A DNA stretch of 64,000 nt, from the NCBI GenBank assembly GCA_910587255.1, contig CAJUKT010000101.1, forward strand, positions 1-64,000. Reading direction: 5' to 3'. The DNA is from an uncultured Oscillospiraceae bacterium (lineage in GTDB: Bacteria; Bacillota; Clostridia; Oscillospirales; Oscillospiraceae). The notes under the pieces are model-generated. The model was not told the DNA's origin, made no database searches, and saw only the letters and a program-made list of their open reading frames with translations. Below, one piece after another: positions 1 through 8,727 of this stretch (position 1 is the stretch's first letter; each line of letters opens with the position of its first letter). The position numbers and the translations under genes are program-made.

Positions 1-321
1 AAAATTACTGGCAGCAAAAATGTAGCCCATTCTGCACCTCCGTAAATACTTGCCCCAAAAGGACAAAAAATTGGACCAAATCATGAAAACGGCTTGGTTC
101 ATAAGCGCTTTCTGACTTGGTTCAAATATATCACTATCATCGGCGTAAACGTCTACCATCTCCCAGCCATCGTGCTTGCTGATCTCCTCGGTGTAGGCTC
201 GGATCTGGGTGGCGTAGGAGTGCTTTTGGTCGGCGGAGTCGGAGCTGACCCGGCAGTATGCCGCTACTCGCAGGGTTTCGGGCTTCATTTCTCTGGGTGG
301 TATCACGCGCACATTGGCCAT
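1..321 (-). pseudogene. Large serine recombinase, N-terminal fragment with foreign tail
   Basis: Reading from the ATG at 321 (preceded by GGAGGGGAGCAGG), the protein has the resolvase start: RVAAYCRVSSDSADQ with the catalytic serine at about residue 26, followed by a typical YATQI helix and VDVYADD. Such enzymes excise and integrate ICEs. After about residue 63 the expected GISGTS-like segment is missing. The frame stays open to the window edge, but the base composition becomes AT-rich and the residues no longer resemble a recombinase. The short repeat CTTGGTTCA occurs twice there (93-101 and 116-124). I read it as truncated by an insertion or rearrangement near position 130. It could instead be an assembly join, since the window stops here. 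Confidence 0.7.
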
Positions 322-378
322 CCTGCTCCCCTCCTTTGCAGCAACAACACTACCACACCCCGGCTGGAATATCCAGAA

Positions 379-528
379 CTATTCCCAGACATTTTCCGGC
401 TGGAAGCGCTCTACCGCCAGCCGCTTGGCATGGGTCAGCTCGTCCGCTGTCAGAAAGCCTGCCTGGGCCATGTCCTTCAGCGTCCGGGTGACGATGGCGA
501 ATTGGATCTCGTTCTTCACGTTGATCAT
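379..528 (-). CDS. Small SHOCT-like protein
   Basis: A 49-residue protein starting at the ATG at 528, which overlaps the TGA of the helicase gene (ATGA). Its C-terminal half, FLTADELTHAKRLAVERF, has the pattern of the SHOCT short helical domain. Similar tiny proteins commonly sit immediately upstream of serine recombinases in Firmicute ICEs, as here. The overlap implies translational coupling with the helicase. Function is unknown; a role in protein contacts or in regulating recombinase expression is only a guess. Confidence 0.65.
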   Translation of the reverse strand: MINVKNEIQFAIVTRTLKDMAQAGFLTADELTHAKRLAVERFQPENVWE

Positions 529-2555
529 CCCTGACCCTCCTGGAAATATCCCGGCCCCTTGGCGCGGTAGATGAACTCCACCACATCCTCCAGGCTGCTT
601 GTTTCCTGCATATCCGGCAATGCGGCCCGCATGGCCTCATAGTGCCGCTGGCCTGGGACGGAGCGCTCGTCCAGGATGGCCACCACGCAGGTGTCCGTCT
701 CAGTGCGGATAGCCCGCCCGAAACCCTGTTTGAGCTTGATCTGCATCTCCGGCACCACCACGGCCCGGATATAGGCACGAAGGCTCGGGTATTCCGCCCG
801 CTTTTTCTCCTTCAGCGCGTCAGGCCGGGAGAAGGGCAGGCGGGGGATGACCAGCAGGGACACGCAGTCTCCGGGGAAGTCAAAGCCCTCCCAGGCTGCG
901 CCGGTGGCCAGCAGGACGCTGCCCGGGACATCCTTGAATTGCTGGGTGGTATGTACTGCGTTGCGACCCAGGGTGAAAATCTTCCAGGGCAGCTCCATCT
1001 CCGCCAAACGCTCCTTGATGGCGGACATGGCGGAGTAGGAGGTGAACAGGACCAGGGCGTGGCCCCAGCAGGCGTCCAGCAGGGCGGCGATCTCTGCCGC
1101 CAGCTCGTCATAATAGCCGCTGGTGGTCTGTTCGGGCGGATGGAGCGGCAAATACAGGAGACAGTTGGCCTTGTAGTCGAAGGGCGAAGCGGCCACGGAT
1201 TCTATCACCCGCCCGTCCGCCAGCAGACCCGTTTCCTCTTTGAATCGGTGAAAGTCCTGGCCTACGGCCAGGGTGCCGGAGGTGAGGACGATGGGGTTTT
1301 TCTGGTTCCACAGTGTACTGCGGAGCTGGGCATTGAGGTCGGCAGGTACAGCGCACAGCATGGTGCCGCCCCGCTTGTCCTCCATGGCGTAGAACACCAC
1401 ATCGGCGTTCTCGCTGGTGAACAGTTCCATAGTGCAGGTCAGCTTCTTCATTTGCCTGTGGGTGGAAGCTGAGAGCAAGCCGTGGAGCTGCTTCCTGATG
1501 ATGTGCAGGTTGCGGGTCGGGGCGATGAGAAGCCGGGCGAAGGTGTTGAACGCCCTGCCGTCCTCGAAGGGCTGATCCATCAACCGAAGGAGCGGCGCGG
1601 ACAGCTCGGCCAGCATTTCAGAGGCTAACAGAAACTTTTCCAGGCGCAGGTTTCGAATCAGCGCCTGGACGTCCCGGACATCCAGCGTGGTTCCGAACAT
1701 CTGACGGGCGGCGTCTGGCAGCTTGTGGGCCTCGTCGATGATGACAGCACAGGCGTCCGGCAGGATGGGACTTCGGCCCGTCCCTCGGTGGACAGCGTCT
1801 GCCAGCAGGAGGTTGTGGTTGCAGATCTGGAAGGGAAAGCCGCCCTCGGTGCAGTCCTCCAGGAAGGCGAGGTAGCGGCAATTTGGGGCCCCCGCAAAGC
1901 CGCCGTTTGGCTTTGTGGGGAAAGGAGCCGCAGCGGAATGAGCGAGCTTTTGCCGTGAGGCAGAAGCGAGGGATATAGAGCTTGCGGCGACGCAGTCGCA
2001 GACCTGGGGAACGCATACCCGCTGCTTATCGTAGCCGCTGAGATGGGGGACGCCATCCATGTCCAGCTGCTCCCGCAGGGTGAGCAGGGCTCGGCCCGCT
2101 TTGTGGTTTTTCTTACTCAAATCAAGCTGGCCCAAGCGGCGTTCCAGACGCTGGTCACAGACATAGTGAGCTTTACCTTTACGGATCACAGCGCTGAGTT
2201 GTTGGTCGATCAGGCCGTCCACCATCAAAACTTCGGACAGGAACGGAAGATACTCGCGCTGAACAGCGTTTTGCAGGGCGATGCTGGAGGTGGAAATGAG
2301 GATGGGCCGGAATTTCCGCCCACTATCCGCCAGAAAGCGGAGGAACGCTGTCCCCGCCGCCAGGTAGGAGTACGTCTTGCCGATGCCGGTGCCGGCGTCG
2401 CAGAGGGCGATGGAGCCGTCCACCATGGCGTCCAACATCAGGTGACTGAGCGAGATCTGTTCGGGCCGCTCAGCCATGCCATGAAACGGGAGCAGGTCGT
2501 GAAAAATGTGGTCGATCAAATTATGGGCATTTTGCCTGTTATCATTGGTATTCAT
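525..2555 (-). CDS. DinG/XPD-like ATP-dependent DNA helicase
   Basis: A superfamily 2 helicase of the DinG/XPD type, 676 residues from the ATG at 2555 (AAGGGGATCTGATTGG before it). A start at 2618 would read through a perfect hairpin and is less likely. Visible motifs are Walker A GTGIGKT (about 55-61), the DEAH box in VIIDEAHKLPD and the C-terminal motif VI GFGRAIRTETD. A cysteine cluster CVPQVCDC ... NCRYLAFLEDC looks like the Fe-S domain of the family. A foreign in-frame segment of about 36 residues, encoded by the repeat at 1885-1995, splits this cluster. The helicase probably acts in ICE DNA processing. Whether the insertion leaves it active is unknown. Confidence 0.88.
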   Translation of the reverse strand: MNTNDNRQNAHNLIDHIFHDLLPFHGMAERPEQISLSHLMLDAMVDGSIALCDAGTGIGKTYSYLAAGTAFLRFLADSGRKFRPILISTSSIALQNAVQREYLPFLSEVLMVDGLIDQQLSAVIRKGKAHYVCDQRLERRLGQLDLSKKNHKAGRALLTLREQLDMDGVPHLSGYDKQRVCVPQVCDCVAASSISLASASRQKLAHSAAAPFPTKPNGGFAGAPNCRYLAFLEDCTEGGFPFQICNHNLLLADAVHRGTGRSPILPDACAVIIDEAHKLPDAARQMFGTTLDVRDVQALIRNLRLEKFLLASEMLAELSAPLLRLMDQPFEDGRAFNTFARLLIAPTRNLHIIRKQLHGLLSASTHRQMKKLTCTMELFTSENADVVFYAMEDKRGGTMLCAVPADLNAQLRSTLWNQKNPIVLTSGTLAVGQDFHRFKEETGLLADGRVIESVAASPFDYKANCLLYLPLHPPEQTTSGYYDELAAEIAALLDACWGHALVLFTSYSAMSAIKERLAEMELPWKIFTLGRNAVHTTQQFKDVPGSVLLATGAAWEGFDFPGDCVSLLVIPRLPFSRPDALKEKKRAEYPSLRAYIRAVVVPEMQIKLKQGFGRAIRTETDTCVVAILDERSVPGQRHYEAMRAALPDMQETSSLEDVVEFIYRAKGPGYFQEGQG
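1885..1995 (+). repeat. Intragenic palindromic element, copy A
   Basis: About 110 bp whose first ~58 bases match the element at 16911-17018 almost base for base, with weaker similarity further on. The leading end is a hairpin: CCCCGCAAAGCC pairs with GGCTTTGTGGGG around a short loop. It lies inside the helicase gene on the opposite strand and adds about 36 residues without breaking the frame. Confidence 0.75.
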
Positions 2556-2575
2556 CCAATCAGATCCCCTTGAAG

Positions 2576-2603
2576 ACGGCACCGGGCAAAAGCCCGGTGC
2601 CGT
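2576..2603 (-). terminator. Hairpin upstream of the helicase gene
   Basis: A perfect 12-bp inverted repeat (ACGGCACCGGGC / GCCCGGTGCCGT) around AAAA, about 20 bases before the helicase start. There is no clear T tract behind it on the minus strand, so it may be an attenuator or mRNA-stabilising stem rather than a true terminator. Confidence 0.5.
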
Positions 2604-2618
2604 GCTAAATTGATTCAC

Positions 2619-3046
2619 TTATCATTCCCGCCGCATTCGCACTCGCACCCCGGCGGGGTTGGGAACAGTACGGGCCGGGTCTGGCGCGACCCGCACGGGC
2701 GTGTACCAAGGGTCTCTGCTGATTTCAACCCAGGGGCAGCCCTGCGGCCTGGTTCTCAGGCCGGTCTCAGGTGTCTCATTGTAAGCCCGGACAGAGTCAG
2801 TGCAAAGCGGCCATGCCAAGGGCCGCCCCGCGCAGGTGGCATTCTCGCTCACCGGAAGGGGCTGCTGTCCCCTCTGGGTCGTGGCGTGCGCTGCGGGACG
2901 CTCGTCTGTCCGGGCGGTTACCCGTACTGCTGGTGTGAGGTTGTCAAAGTACAGAGCCTCTCGGCTGTACTTTGATTGTAACAGGGGGAAATTTGTTTTT
3001 TTAGAGACCAATGGACATATCCCTATGACCATTGGACATTCTTTAC
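2619..3046 (-). other. GC-rich segment with doubtful ORF and a palindrome
   Basis: About 430 bases between the helicase and the XRE regulator. The minus strand is open from about 3032 to 2622 (up to 136 codons), but no ribosome binding site fits and the composition (many Pro, Arg, Thr) does not look like a folded protein. An 11-bp inverted repeat TCAAAGTACAG / CTGTACTTTGA lies at 2944-2975 and could be an operator or transcript hairpin. I cannot assign a function. Confidence 0.3.
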
Positions 3047-3355
3047 TTAAAGCTGGTTCTGAAATTGAACAAGTTGATCGATCAATTCTGTGATGCTCTT
3101 TTTGAGCTTTGCCCCATCTTCATCCTTGGTTGCCTTTTCGGCTTCCTGCCCAAGGATAAGAACATCTAAGGACACATGGAAAAGTTCAGAAAGTTGCACA
3201 AGTAAATCTACAGAGCAACCTTTGCGCCCAGATTCAACTCGGCTCAGGAAACTTTGACCGATGTTCAGCTTTCCTGCAAGACCTTCCTGCGTATAACCTT
3301 TTTGGATACGAAGCTGCTGGATGCGCTTTCCGCACTCTTTCATATCATAAATCAT
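3047..3355 (-). CDS. XRE-family transcriptional regulator
   Basis: 102 residues from the ATG at 3355, chosen because TTGGAG sits upstream at the right distance; a start at 3412 is possible but has no such site. An N-terminal helix-turn-helix of the Cro/C1 type is plain: CGKRIQQLRIQKGYTQEGLAGKLNIGQSFLSRVESGRKG, shown here as its continuous pattern in two parts (CGKRIQQLRIQKGYTQ, then QSFLSRVESGRKG). It likely controls the recombinase/helicase end of the ICE. Two similar palindromes just upstream (3367-3506) are candidate operators, suggesting autoregulation. Confidence 0.82.
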   Translation of the reverse strand: MIYDMKECGKRIQQLRIQKGYTQEGLAGKLNIGQSFLSRVESGRKGCSVDLLVQLSELFHVSLDVLILGQEAEKATKDEDGAKLKKSITELIDQLVQFQNQL

Positions 3356-3366
3356 ATGTAAAATCT

Positions 3367-3506
3367 CCAATCTCAGAAATTTGGAGAATCTGAGACTGGA
3401 GATCACGGGCAACGGGCGATAGGGGTTCTGCGTTGGCCTTACTGCACACGGTCACCAACCTCAGATTCCTTGGGTGGATCTGTAGGTCTGAGATTGGTGA
3501 TCACGG
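3367..3506. promoter_or_regulatory. Twin palindromic operators of the XRE regulator
   Basis: Two related imperfect palindromes: CCAATCTCAGA / TCTGAGACTGG at 3367-3399 and CCAACCTCAGA / TCTGAGATTGG at 3455-3497. Both are followed by GATCACGG. The first overlaps the leader of the XRE gene, the second is about 90 bases further upstream. Binding by the adjacent regulator is inferred. Confidence 0.5.
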
Positions 3507-3921
3507 ATATTTAGCAATGTAAGGTTGCCACGCAGCACTACTAAAATTGTCTTGGGGGATTTCGACACACCATAACAAAAATCGACAAAAAAAGACATCC
3601 AACACGTGCAAAGCGTATTGGATGCCAAAAGACGAACGAATATTCGATCTCTGCTTGCGCTTTTTTCCAAACTTCGGAGGTGCATTTATCCTTGATGCCA
3701 GACTTGTTGTCTCTTTCATAGCATAATTGAGCTGTTGACCCACAGGGCTAAACAGCTATATGTCAGGGTTAAAGTAAAATTTTGTAAAAAAGCTTTAGAA
3801 TAGGAGGCCAGCCAATTGGCTGGCCTCCTAAAAGGGGATAAACTACCTACTGTGCAATATTAGGATCAGTATCCGAAAGTGTATTTGTCAATCTCAAAAC
3901 AGAAGTTGTCTGTGTTGTGGA
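3507..3921. other. AT-rich region without convincing genes
   Basis: Short minus-strand frames between 3461 and 3743 (up to 80 codons) lack ribosome binding sites and recognisable features. A small inverted repeat (CATCCAA / TTGGATG, about 3596-3637) and the strong palindrome at 3801-3830 are the only structures I see. Confidence 0.4.
3801..3830 (-). terminator. Perfect 30-bp palindrome, terminator
   Basis: TAGGAGGCCAGCCAA and its exact complement form a 15-bp stem with no spacer bases. On the minus strand it is followed by TTCTAAAGCTTTTTT, so it can end transcription of the TldD/TldE operon and the small gene at 3922-4140. Confidence 0.65.
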
Positions 3922-4140
3922 TCACTGGCGAACTGTAACGGCTGAACCACATATGTACCGGGCGTCGTGTTTATAGGCTATGTTTACCATTGCTTTGGCC
4001 TCCATGTCGTCTGTCGGGAGCATCACCACCATGCTGGGGTTGGAGTACATCAGAGTGAAGTCCTCGAAACACTGATGAGCGGTGCCAATCTTCACATTCA
4101 GATTGAGGGTATCCTTACTTTGAGCTGACCGCGATGCCAT
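3922..4140 (-). CDS. Small protein of unknown function
   Basis: 72 residues from the ATG at 4140; a stop codon directly before the ATG fixes the frame. The composition looks like a folded alpha/beta protein (MVVMLPTDDMEAKAMVNIAY and a C-terminal ARYICGSAVTVRQ), and its GC content is higher than that of the TldE gene upstream. The ribosome binding site is weak. I do not recognise the family. It may belong to the ICE backbone and mark the edge of the AT-rich cargo island. Confidence 0.4.
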   Translation of the reverse strand: MASRSAQSKDTLNLNVKIGTAHQCFEDFTLMYSNPSMVVMLPTDDMEAKAMVNIAYKHDARYICGSAVTVRQ

Positions 4141-4210
4141 TCATTCTGACATCGCGGCCTTGATTTTTGTGGAGATTTGACACGTATGCTTTTAGCACCA
4201 ACCATATAAT

Positions 4211-5506
4211 CTATGTACTAATTATATCTTGATTCTTAACCAAAAACGATCCGCCATATATTGCGCCATTTCCGCCATATTGTCCATCACTGGAGATGCA
4301 TATCACTTTGTTTAGAATATCAACTAATGTGGTTTTGATATTTATATTTAAACGGGCCATGGGCGTATGACCATGATAAATTGTAGCAATGGCATAAGCG
4401 CTAAATCCTGATGAACGAGGGTTAAAACTTTCTATAATACCAGTTAAATCATCAACTTTGGCTATATTGTCATAATTGTCAAGAATAGAGACAGTTGTAT
4501 CAGTTCCTACCACGGCTACTTTTGTAGGTTGTACTTTGGGTAATTCAATATGTGAAAATCTATAAGCTGAGCTTGTACCACTTAATCCACTATCGGGTGC
4601 AAAATCTGAAAAAAAGGCTCGCAGAACACCACGTTCTATTATTTTTGTTTGAATTCGGGGCATTCCTTCGCCATCTACATTTCCTACAATTGCTTCATTA
4701 ATCAAAGAGTTTTCTTCTAAAGTTATTGCATTGCTGAAAATGTTTTTCCCAATGTCTGACACATCAAAAGCTGAAGTTCCAGATAAAACCATATCTTTGC
4801 ATAATAGGGCAGTTAGGAGGTACAATATCTTGCTGATGGCAGCTCCAGAAAACATAATATATTTGACATTTGTAATACTTGAAGCCATTGGTAAAGTTTC
4901 ATGGGAAAAGCCAAGATTTTTCATTATAGATGTGCCAGTAAAAGGGAGAATTTTGGGAGAAATACAGTAAAAACACCCCGGGTTTGACTTAGTTTCAATC
5001 CCCGGCGAAAAAATAGTTCGAACCGAATATCCTTCGATCCCTGTAGATGAGAACAGGAAGTATGCCTCACGCTGATATTGAATGTAGAGTTTTTCTAAAG
5101 AATCTGATTCACTATGTATCATACTTGATAAGTTATCCCAAAGCAAATGGCATTCTTTGGGTGAAATTGTGATATCCATATTTCTAATGTCTTGGTAATT
5201 GCAAGGCGTAAAATTATTTTTCTGAAATGGGATAATTTTTGCAGGTGGGAAATGATTGCTTGGCACAACTTTTTTTTGGAATAGTTCAAGGCTTTCCAGA
5301 GAGATTCCATCACAGCACATAAAATCTGTACTATTCCTATTAAATTTACGCAATCCCATTCCTTTTGTGTTTTTGTGCTGGAAATCGACAAAATTATCTA
5401 CACAATTAATATAATAGCAATCACTGAGAGCAACAAAAAGTTCGGTATTCTTATTGTTCTGCACATACTCTCTATACAATTCCAAATTGTTTACCAGTTC
5501 ATGCAT
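4211..5506 (-). CDS. TldE/PmbA-like peptidase subunit
   Basis: 431 residues from the ATG at 5506, preceded by GGGGAGGTAGTTTT. The fold pattern and the C-terminal region (FSAYAIATIYHGHTPMARLNI) match the TldE/PmbA half of the TldD/TldE metalloprotease, which has no zinc motif itself. In E. coli the pair forms a heterodimer that degrades unfolded peptides and matures microcin B17. The gene starts 5 bases after the TldD-like gene, at the end of the exporter operon, so a role in removing the leader of the RiPP encoded at 10862-10993 is the natural inference. Confidence 0.78.
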   Translation of the reverse strand: MHELVNNLELYREYVQNNKNTELFVALSDCYYINCVDNFVDFQHKNTKGMGLRKFNRNSTDFMCCDGISLESLELFQKKVVPSNHFPPAKIIPFQKNNFTPCNYQDIRNMDITISPKECHLLWDNLSSMIHSESDSLEKLYIQYQREAYFLFSSTGIEGYSVRTIFSPGIETKSNPGCFYCISPKILPFTGTSIMKNLGFSHETLPMASSITNVKYIMFSGAAISKILYLLTALLCKDMVLSGTSAFDVSDIGKNIFSNAITLEENSLINEAIVGNVDGEGMPRIQTKIIERGVLRAFFSDFAPDSGLSGTSSAYRFSHIELPKVQPTKVAVVGTDTTVSILDNYDNIAKVDDLTGIIESFNPRSSGFSAYAIATIYHGHTPMARLNINIKTTLVDILNKVICISSDGQYGGNGAIYGGSFLVKNQDIIST

Positions 5507-5510
5507 AAAA

Positions 5511-6776
5511 CTACCTCCCCAATTGTTGCCCCTTAATTCGAATTGTGGGCTGTCCATAAGAAACCGGGATTCGCTGCCCACCTTTGCCACATACTGCAAA
5601 TTGAAAAGATAAATCATTTCCAATCATATCAATTTTCCCGATTGTATCCATAACATTGCCTCTAAATAGAAATGGTTTGGTCATTGCTACTGGAACTCCG
5701 CTTTCAATATAGTATCCAGCAAAAACATTAAAAATAAACTCGCCTGAGCTAATATCAACTTGTCCTCCACCTATATCTAGAGCGTATATGCCGTATCTGG
5801 TATCACTAATGATGCTTTGAGGCGTGATTGTCCCGTTATGCATATAGGTGTTGCGCATTCTTGGTATGACAGGATGTGTGCACGTCTCTGAGCGTCCATT
5901 TCCCGTATTAGGAATTCCCCACTTACGTGATGTATTCTGATCTGACAACACCCCAACTAGTTCTCCATTTGCTATGAGATCAACATTTGAAGGGGAACTT
6001 CCATCATCTGCATAGCTGAATGAAATCATTTCTTTCTGACAGCAAATATCTGAAATTGATATATTGCTATCGGCTATTTTTTTATTCATTTTTCCATGAA
6101 AAAAACCATCACTTTCAAAAAAATGATCGGCTTCTAGGGCATGGCCAATTGCTTCATGTATAAGTATCCCGCCCCGGCCCGGAGGGAGAATAAGGTCACA
6201 TTTCATATCAACCACATCTACCAAAGGAATTTTAATATATGGTTTATAGTCATTAACTAGTGAATTAGCAAGTGCCACTAATTGCTCATCACAAGGCGTC
6301 CCCAAGCCTAAAGTTATTTGACGCTTTATGAACATTGGAAAATCTGAAAAGCTGAAAAAAACTGTTAATTCAGCTGAAATCGTAGATTGGTTGTTTGCTT
6401 TGCGTTGTGGCGATAAAGAACTTAGAATAACGCTACTCCGACGTTCACTCTTAATTTCCAATTCTAAATTAACGATATTACCGAGTTCATTCAATATGCT
6501 TATTAGTCTGCCAGGAAAGTCTTGGGAAATGTTAATTGGTGCTGTTTCTCGATTAAGAGTTTCGTAAATGCCAAAAAGTTCATTTTTCTTAAAAGCACTT
6601 TCAAAAAGATTGTTGCGAAGGAAATTATTACTAGAATAAAAAATATTGCTATTCTCATTGTGGACTCTATAAGATGCACCTTCAAAAAGTTTTTTGGCAG
6701 TATTAATTTTGCCATTAGAAACAGTAACGATATGGTTAGCAATACTTTGTATAGAAAGATAGTCAAATTTCTCCAA
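5511..6776 (-). CDS. TldD-like zinc metallopeptidase
   Basis: 421 residues. The TldD zinc motif HEAIGH is present at residues 207-212 (HExxxH) within GILIHEAIGHALEAD, followed by the conserved DDGSSPSN and GNGRSE-type segments. TldD supplies the catalytic metal site of the TldD/TldE complex, which cleaves modified precursor peptides in several RiPP pathways. It lies 21 bases behind the permease gene and just ahead of the TldE-like gene, so exporter and peptidases are probably one transcript. Inference: maturation of the modified precursor in the cytoplasm before or during export. Confidence 0.88.
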   Translation of the reverse strand: MEKFDYLSIQSIANHIVTVSNGKINTAKKLFEGASYRVHNENSNIFYSSNNFLRNNLFESAFKKNELFGIYETLNRETAPINISQDFPGRLISILNELGNIVNLELEIKSERRSSVILSSLSPQRKANNQSTISAELTVFFSFSDFPMFIKRQITLGLGTPCDEQLVALANSLVNDYKPYIKIPLVDVVDMKCDLILPPGRGGILIHEAIGHALEADHFFESDGFFHGKMNKKIADSNISISDICCQKEMISFSYADDGSSPSNVDLIANGELVGVLSDQNTSRKWGIPNTGNGRSETCTHPVIPRMRNTYMHNGTITPQSIISDTRYGIYALDIGGGQVDISSGEFIFNVFAGYYIESGVPVAMTKPFLFRGNVMDTIGKIDMIGNDLSFQFAVCGKGGQRIPVSYGQPTIRIKGQQLGR

Positions 6777-6797
6777 AATACTATTCCCCCATTTTAA

Positions 6798-8003
6798 TCA
6801 TAAAGTAATTAAAATTGATAAAAGGATAATTATTAGGGAACCTATTGAGTCAATAATGCGTTGATGAAAATAATTGCATATGCATAATTGATGCCAAAAA
6901 AATGTAATAATACAATTTAGCAAAGTGGCGCATATAATTAATATTGTAGATAGTGGTGTAAAGATCGCTAAAAATACATTTAGCAAAACAATTTGGATGA
7001 TAGGTAAAATCGAGTAATAACCAGAAATGACACTGTGTTGATATGGAATCGACAATCCCAAATCGCTTTTAGCTTTCAAGGTGACTAAGGCCTGGGTGCT
7101 GTGTTTAATAACCAAAGTTATAGTTGTACTCCATGTGATGATAAAAATGTATATACTATATGGATGAGCTATATCGTTAATGAGGACAAAAAGAGAAAGT
7201 ATAAAACTGCCAATCTTCAAAAACCAAAGTCGCTTTGAAATGCGCAATGTATCGACTAGGCTTTTTGCAAATATGGGATGTATGTTTGGACAGTTCGGAT
7301 ATGGCAATCGGTACGACTCTTTTACTGTAGTACTATTTGCATATGCTAACAAAAGACCGAAATCTTTCCTTGCCACGGCTGCTTGCGCACCATAACTGTA
7401 CTTCATATCACTCACAAATGTTTCAAATGAAATGGAAGTAAACCGTTTCATCTGGAGAATTAGAATGAAGATGTTGAATATGTTGCCCATTATAAAATTT
7501 TGTGCCAAGTATAGTACCACAGCAGTTAACATTTCAGAAAAAAGGACAAGTTGGCCTAAGGAATGATGATATTTTTGCCATGTAAGTAGTAGCCAAACAA
7601 AGAAAAGTGAAAGAGCATGGAAGAAATGCAAAAAGGAAAACTGAGAAGAAATGACAAGTGAGAGCAAAAGGCTTATTGCTAAAAATATAGGAAGAAATGC
7701 AAAAAATTTAAGGTATAATATATAGTTAACTAATTGTCTGCTATTCAAGAAATGAATTGTTGCTGGATTTATTGATATAATAGGTAAACGTCTCGAAAAA
7801 AACAGATAAAATAACACTAATGCAACGCCAGCATTTATATAGAGGCTATGTTCTCTAATTACTGATATGTTGTATGCACAAAAGTACAAACAAACTATCC
7901 CTGCGGCAATTAGCCCGATTGCATACCACCAAAAATTTTTAATAGTATTTAGACTTTGCCGAGCCTTATTCTTCATCAACAGGGAAACAATTTTCATCAT
8001 CAT
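6798..8003 (-). CDS. ABC transporter permease
   Basis: About 401 residues from the ATG at 8003 (GGAGAAGGATTGCATT before it), overlapping the ATPase gene by 38 bases. It is a very hydrophobic protein with roughly ten or more membrane segments, for example IGLIAAGIVCLYFCAY near the start and LIIILLSILITL at the end. No substrate-binding domain is visible. By position and size it corresponds to AlbD-type permeases of subtilosin-like clusters, and probably exports the mature peptide or gives self-immunity. Confidence 0.75.
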   Translation of the reverse strand: MMMKIVSLLMKNKARQSLNTIKNFWWYAIGLIAAGIVCLYFCAYNISVIREHSLYINAGVALVLFYLFFSRRLPIISINPATIHFLNSRQLVNYILYLKFFAFLPIFLAISLLLSLVISSQFSFLHFFHALSLFFVWLLLTWQKYHHSLGQLVLFSEMLTAVVLYLAQNFIMGNIFNIFILILQMKRFTSISFETFVSDMKYSYGAQAAVARKDFGLLLAYANSTTVKESYRLPYPNCPNIHPIFAKSLVDTLRISKRLWFLKIGSFILSLFVLINDIAHPYSIYIFIITWSTTITLVIKHSTQALVTLKAKSDLGLSIPYQHSVISGYYSILPIIQIVLLNVFLAIFTPLSTILIICATLLNCIITFFWHQLCICNYFHQRIIDSIGSLIIILLSILITL

Positions 8004-8724
8004 AATGCAATCCTTCTCCAGTGTGATCCGTAAGTGAAATATATATTTTTTCAACTGTTAATTGTGGACTTAGACCATGACATTTTGCAATTTCTGTCTT
8101 GCTTCCGGTTGCAACGATGGAACCGTTATCAATCAAAATATAGCGATCACAGAATAGCTCAATTACATCAAGTAAATGTGTTGACAGCAAAATACCTTTA
8201 TTTCTTTGTCGCAGTTCCATCAGTATTTGCTTTAAAACATTAATTTGCTTGGGATCAAGACCAGTAAATGGTTCATCGGCCACTAAATAATTAAAGTTTC
8301 GCAGAAGCGCAGTTGCAATCATAAGTTTTTGTTTATTGCCTTTAGATAAGGTGTGCGGAAGTTTTTCCAATTGGTCTGACAACGATAACTTTGCAACTAT
8401 CTGCTCAGTATTGAATTCACCATATGGATACATCGCTTGTATAAACTGTAAATGTTCATACAATGTCATGAATTCGTAATATACTGGCTCATCAGGTATA
8501 TACGATATGCTTTGGCCAATTCTTTTTTTTGTTGAGGCATCGTCAATGAATATCTCTCCGTGTTCTGGCTCAATGTATTGTGTTAAAAGTTTAATCGCGG
8601 TAGTCTTACCAGCTCCATTAGCCCCCACAAGTCCAACAATTTCGCCAGGCTCAATTTGAAATGAAACGGCATTTAGCGCAATAATAGGGCCATATTTTTT
8701 TGTTACATTTCTAAATTCAATCAT
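7966..8724 (-). CDS. ABC transporter ATP-binding protein
   Basis: 252 residues with all ABC motifs: Walker A GANGAGKT (34-41), signature LSKGNKQK (126-133) and Walker B YLVADEP (D150, E151) followed by the D-loop GLD. It is of the single-domain bacteriocin/antibiotic exporter class (CcmA-like). The gene overlaps the permease gene, consistent with a two-subunit exporter. It sits between the truncated reading frame at 8728-8985 and the permease, in the same direction as the rest of the RiPP genes. Confidence 0.92.
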   Translation of the reverse strand: MIEFRNVTKKYGPIIALNAVSFQIEPGEIVGLVGANGAGKTTAIKLLTQYIEPEHGEIFIDDASTKKRIGQSISYIPDEPVYYEFMTLYEHLQFIQAMYPYGEFNTEQIVAKLSLSDQLEKLPHTLSKGNKQKLMIATALLRNFNYLVADEPFTGLDPKQINVLKQILMELRQRNKGILLSTHLLDVIELFCDRYILIDNGSIVATGSKTEIAKCHGLSPQLTVEKIYISLTDHTGEGLHYDDENCFPVDEE

Positions 8725-8727
8725 TTC

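Noticed and set aside
3461..3743. Overlapping minus-strand frames of 74 and 80 codons
   Set aside because: No ribosome binding site, no family pattern, and two frames compete over the same AT-rich stretch.
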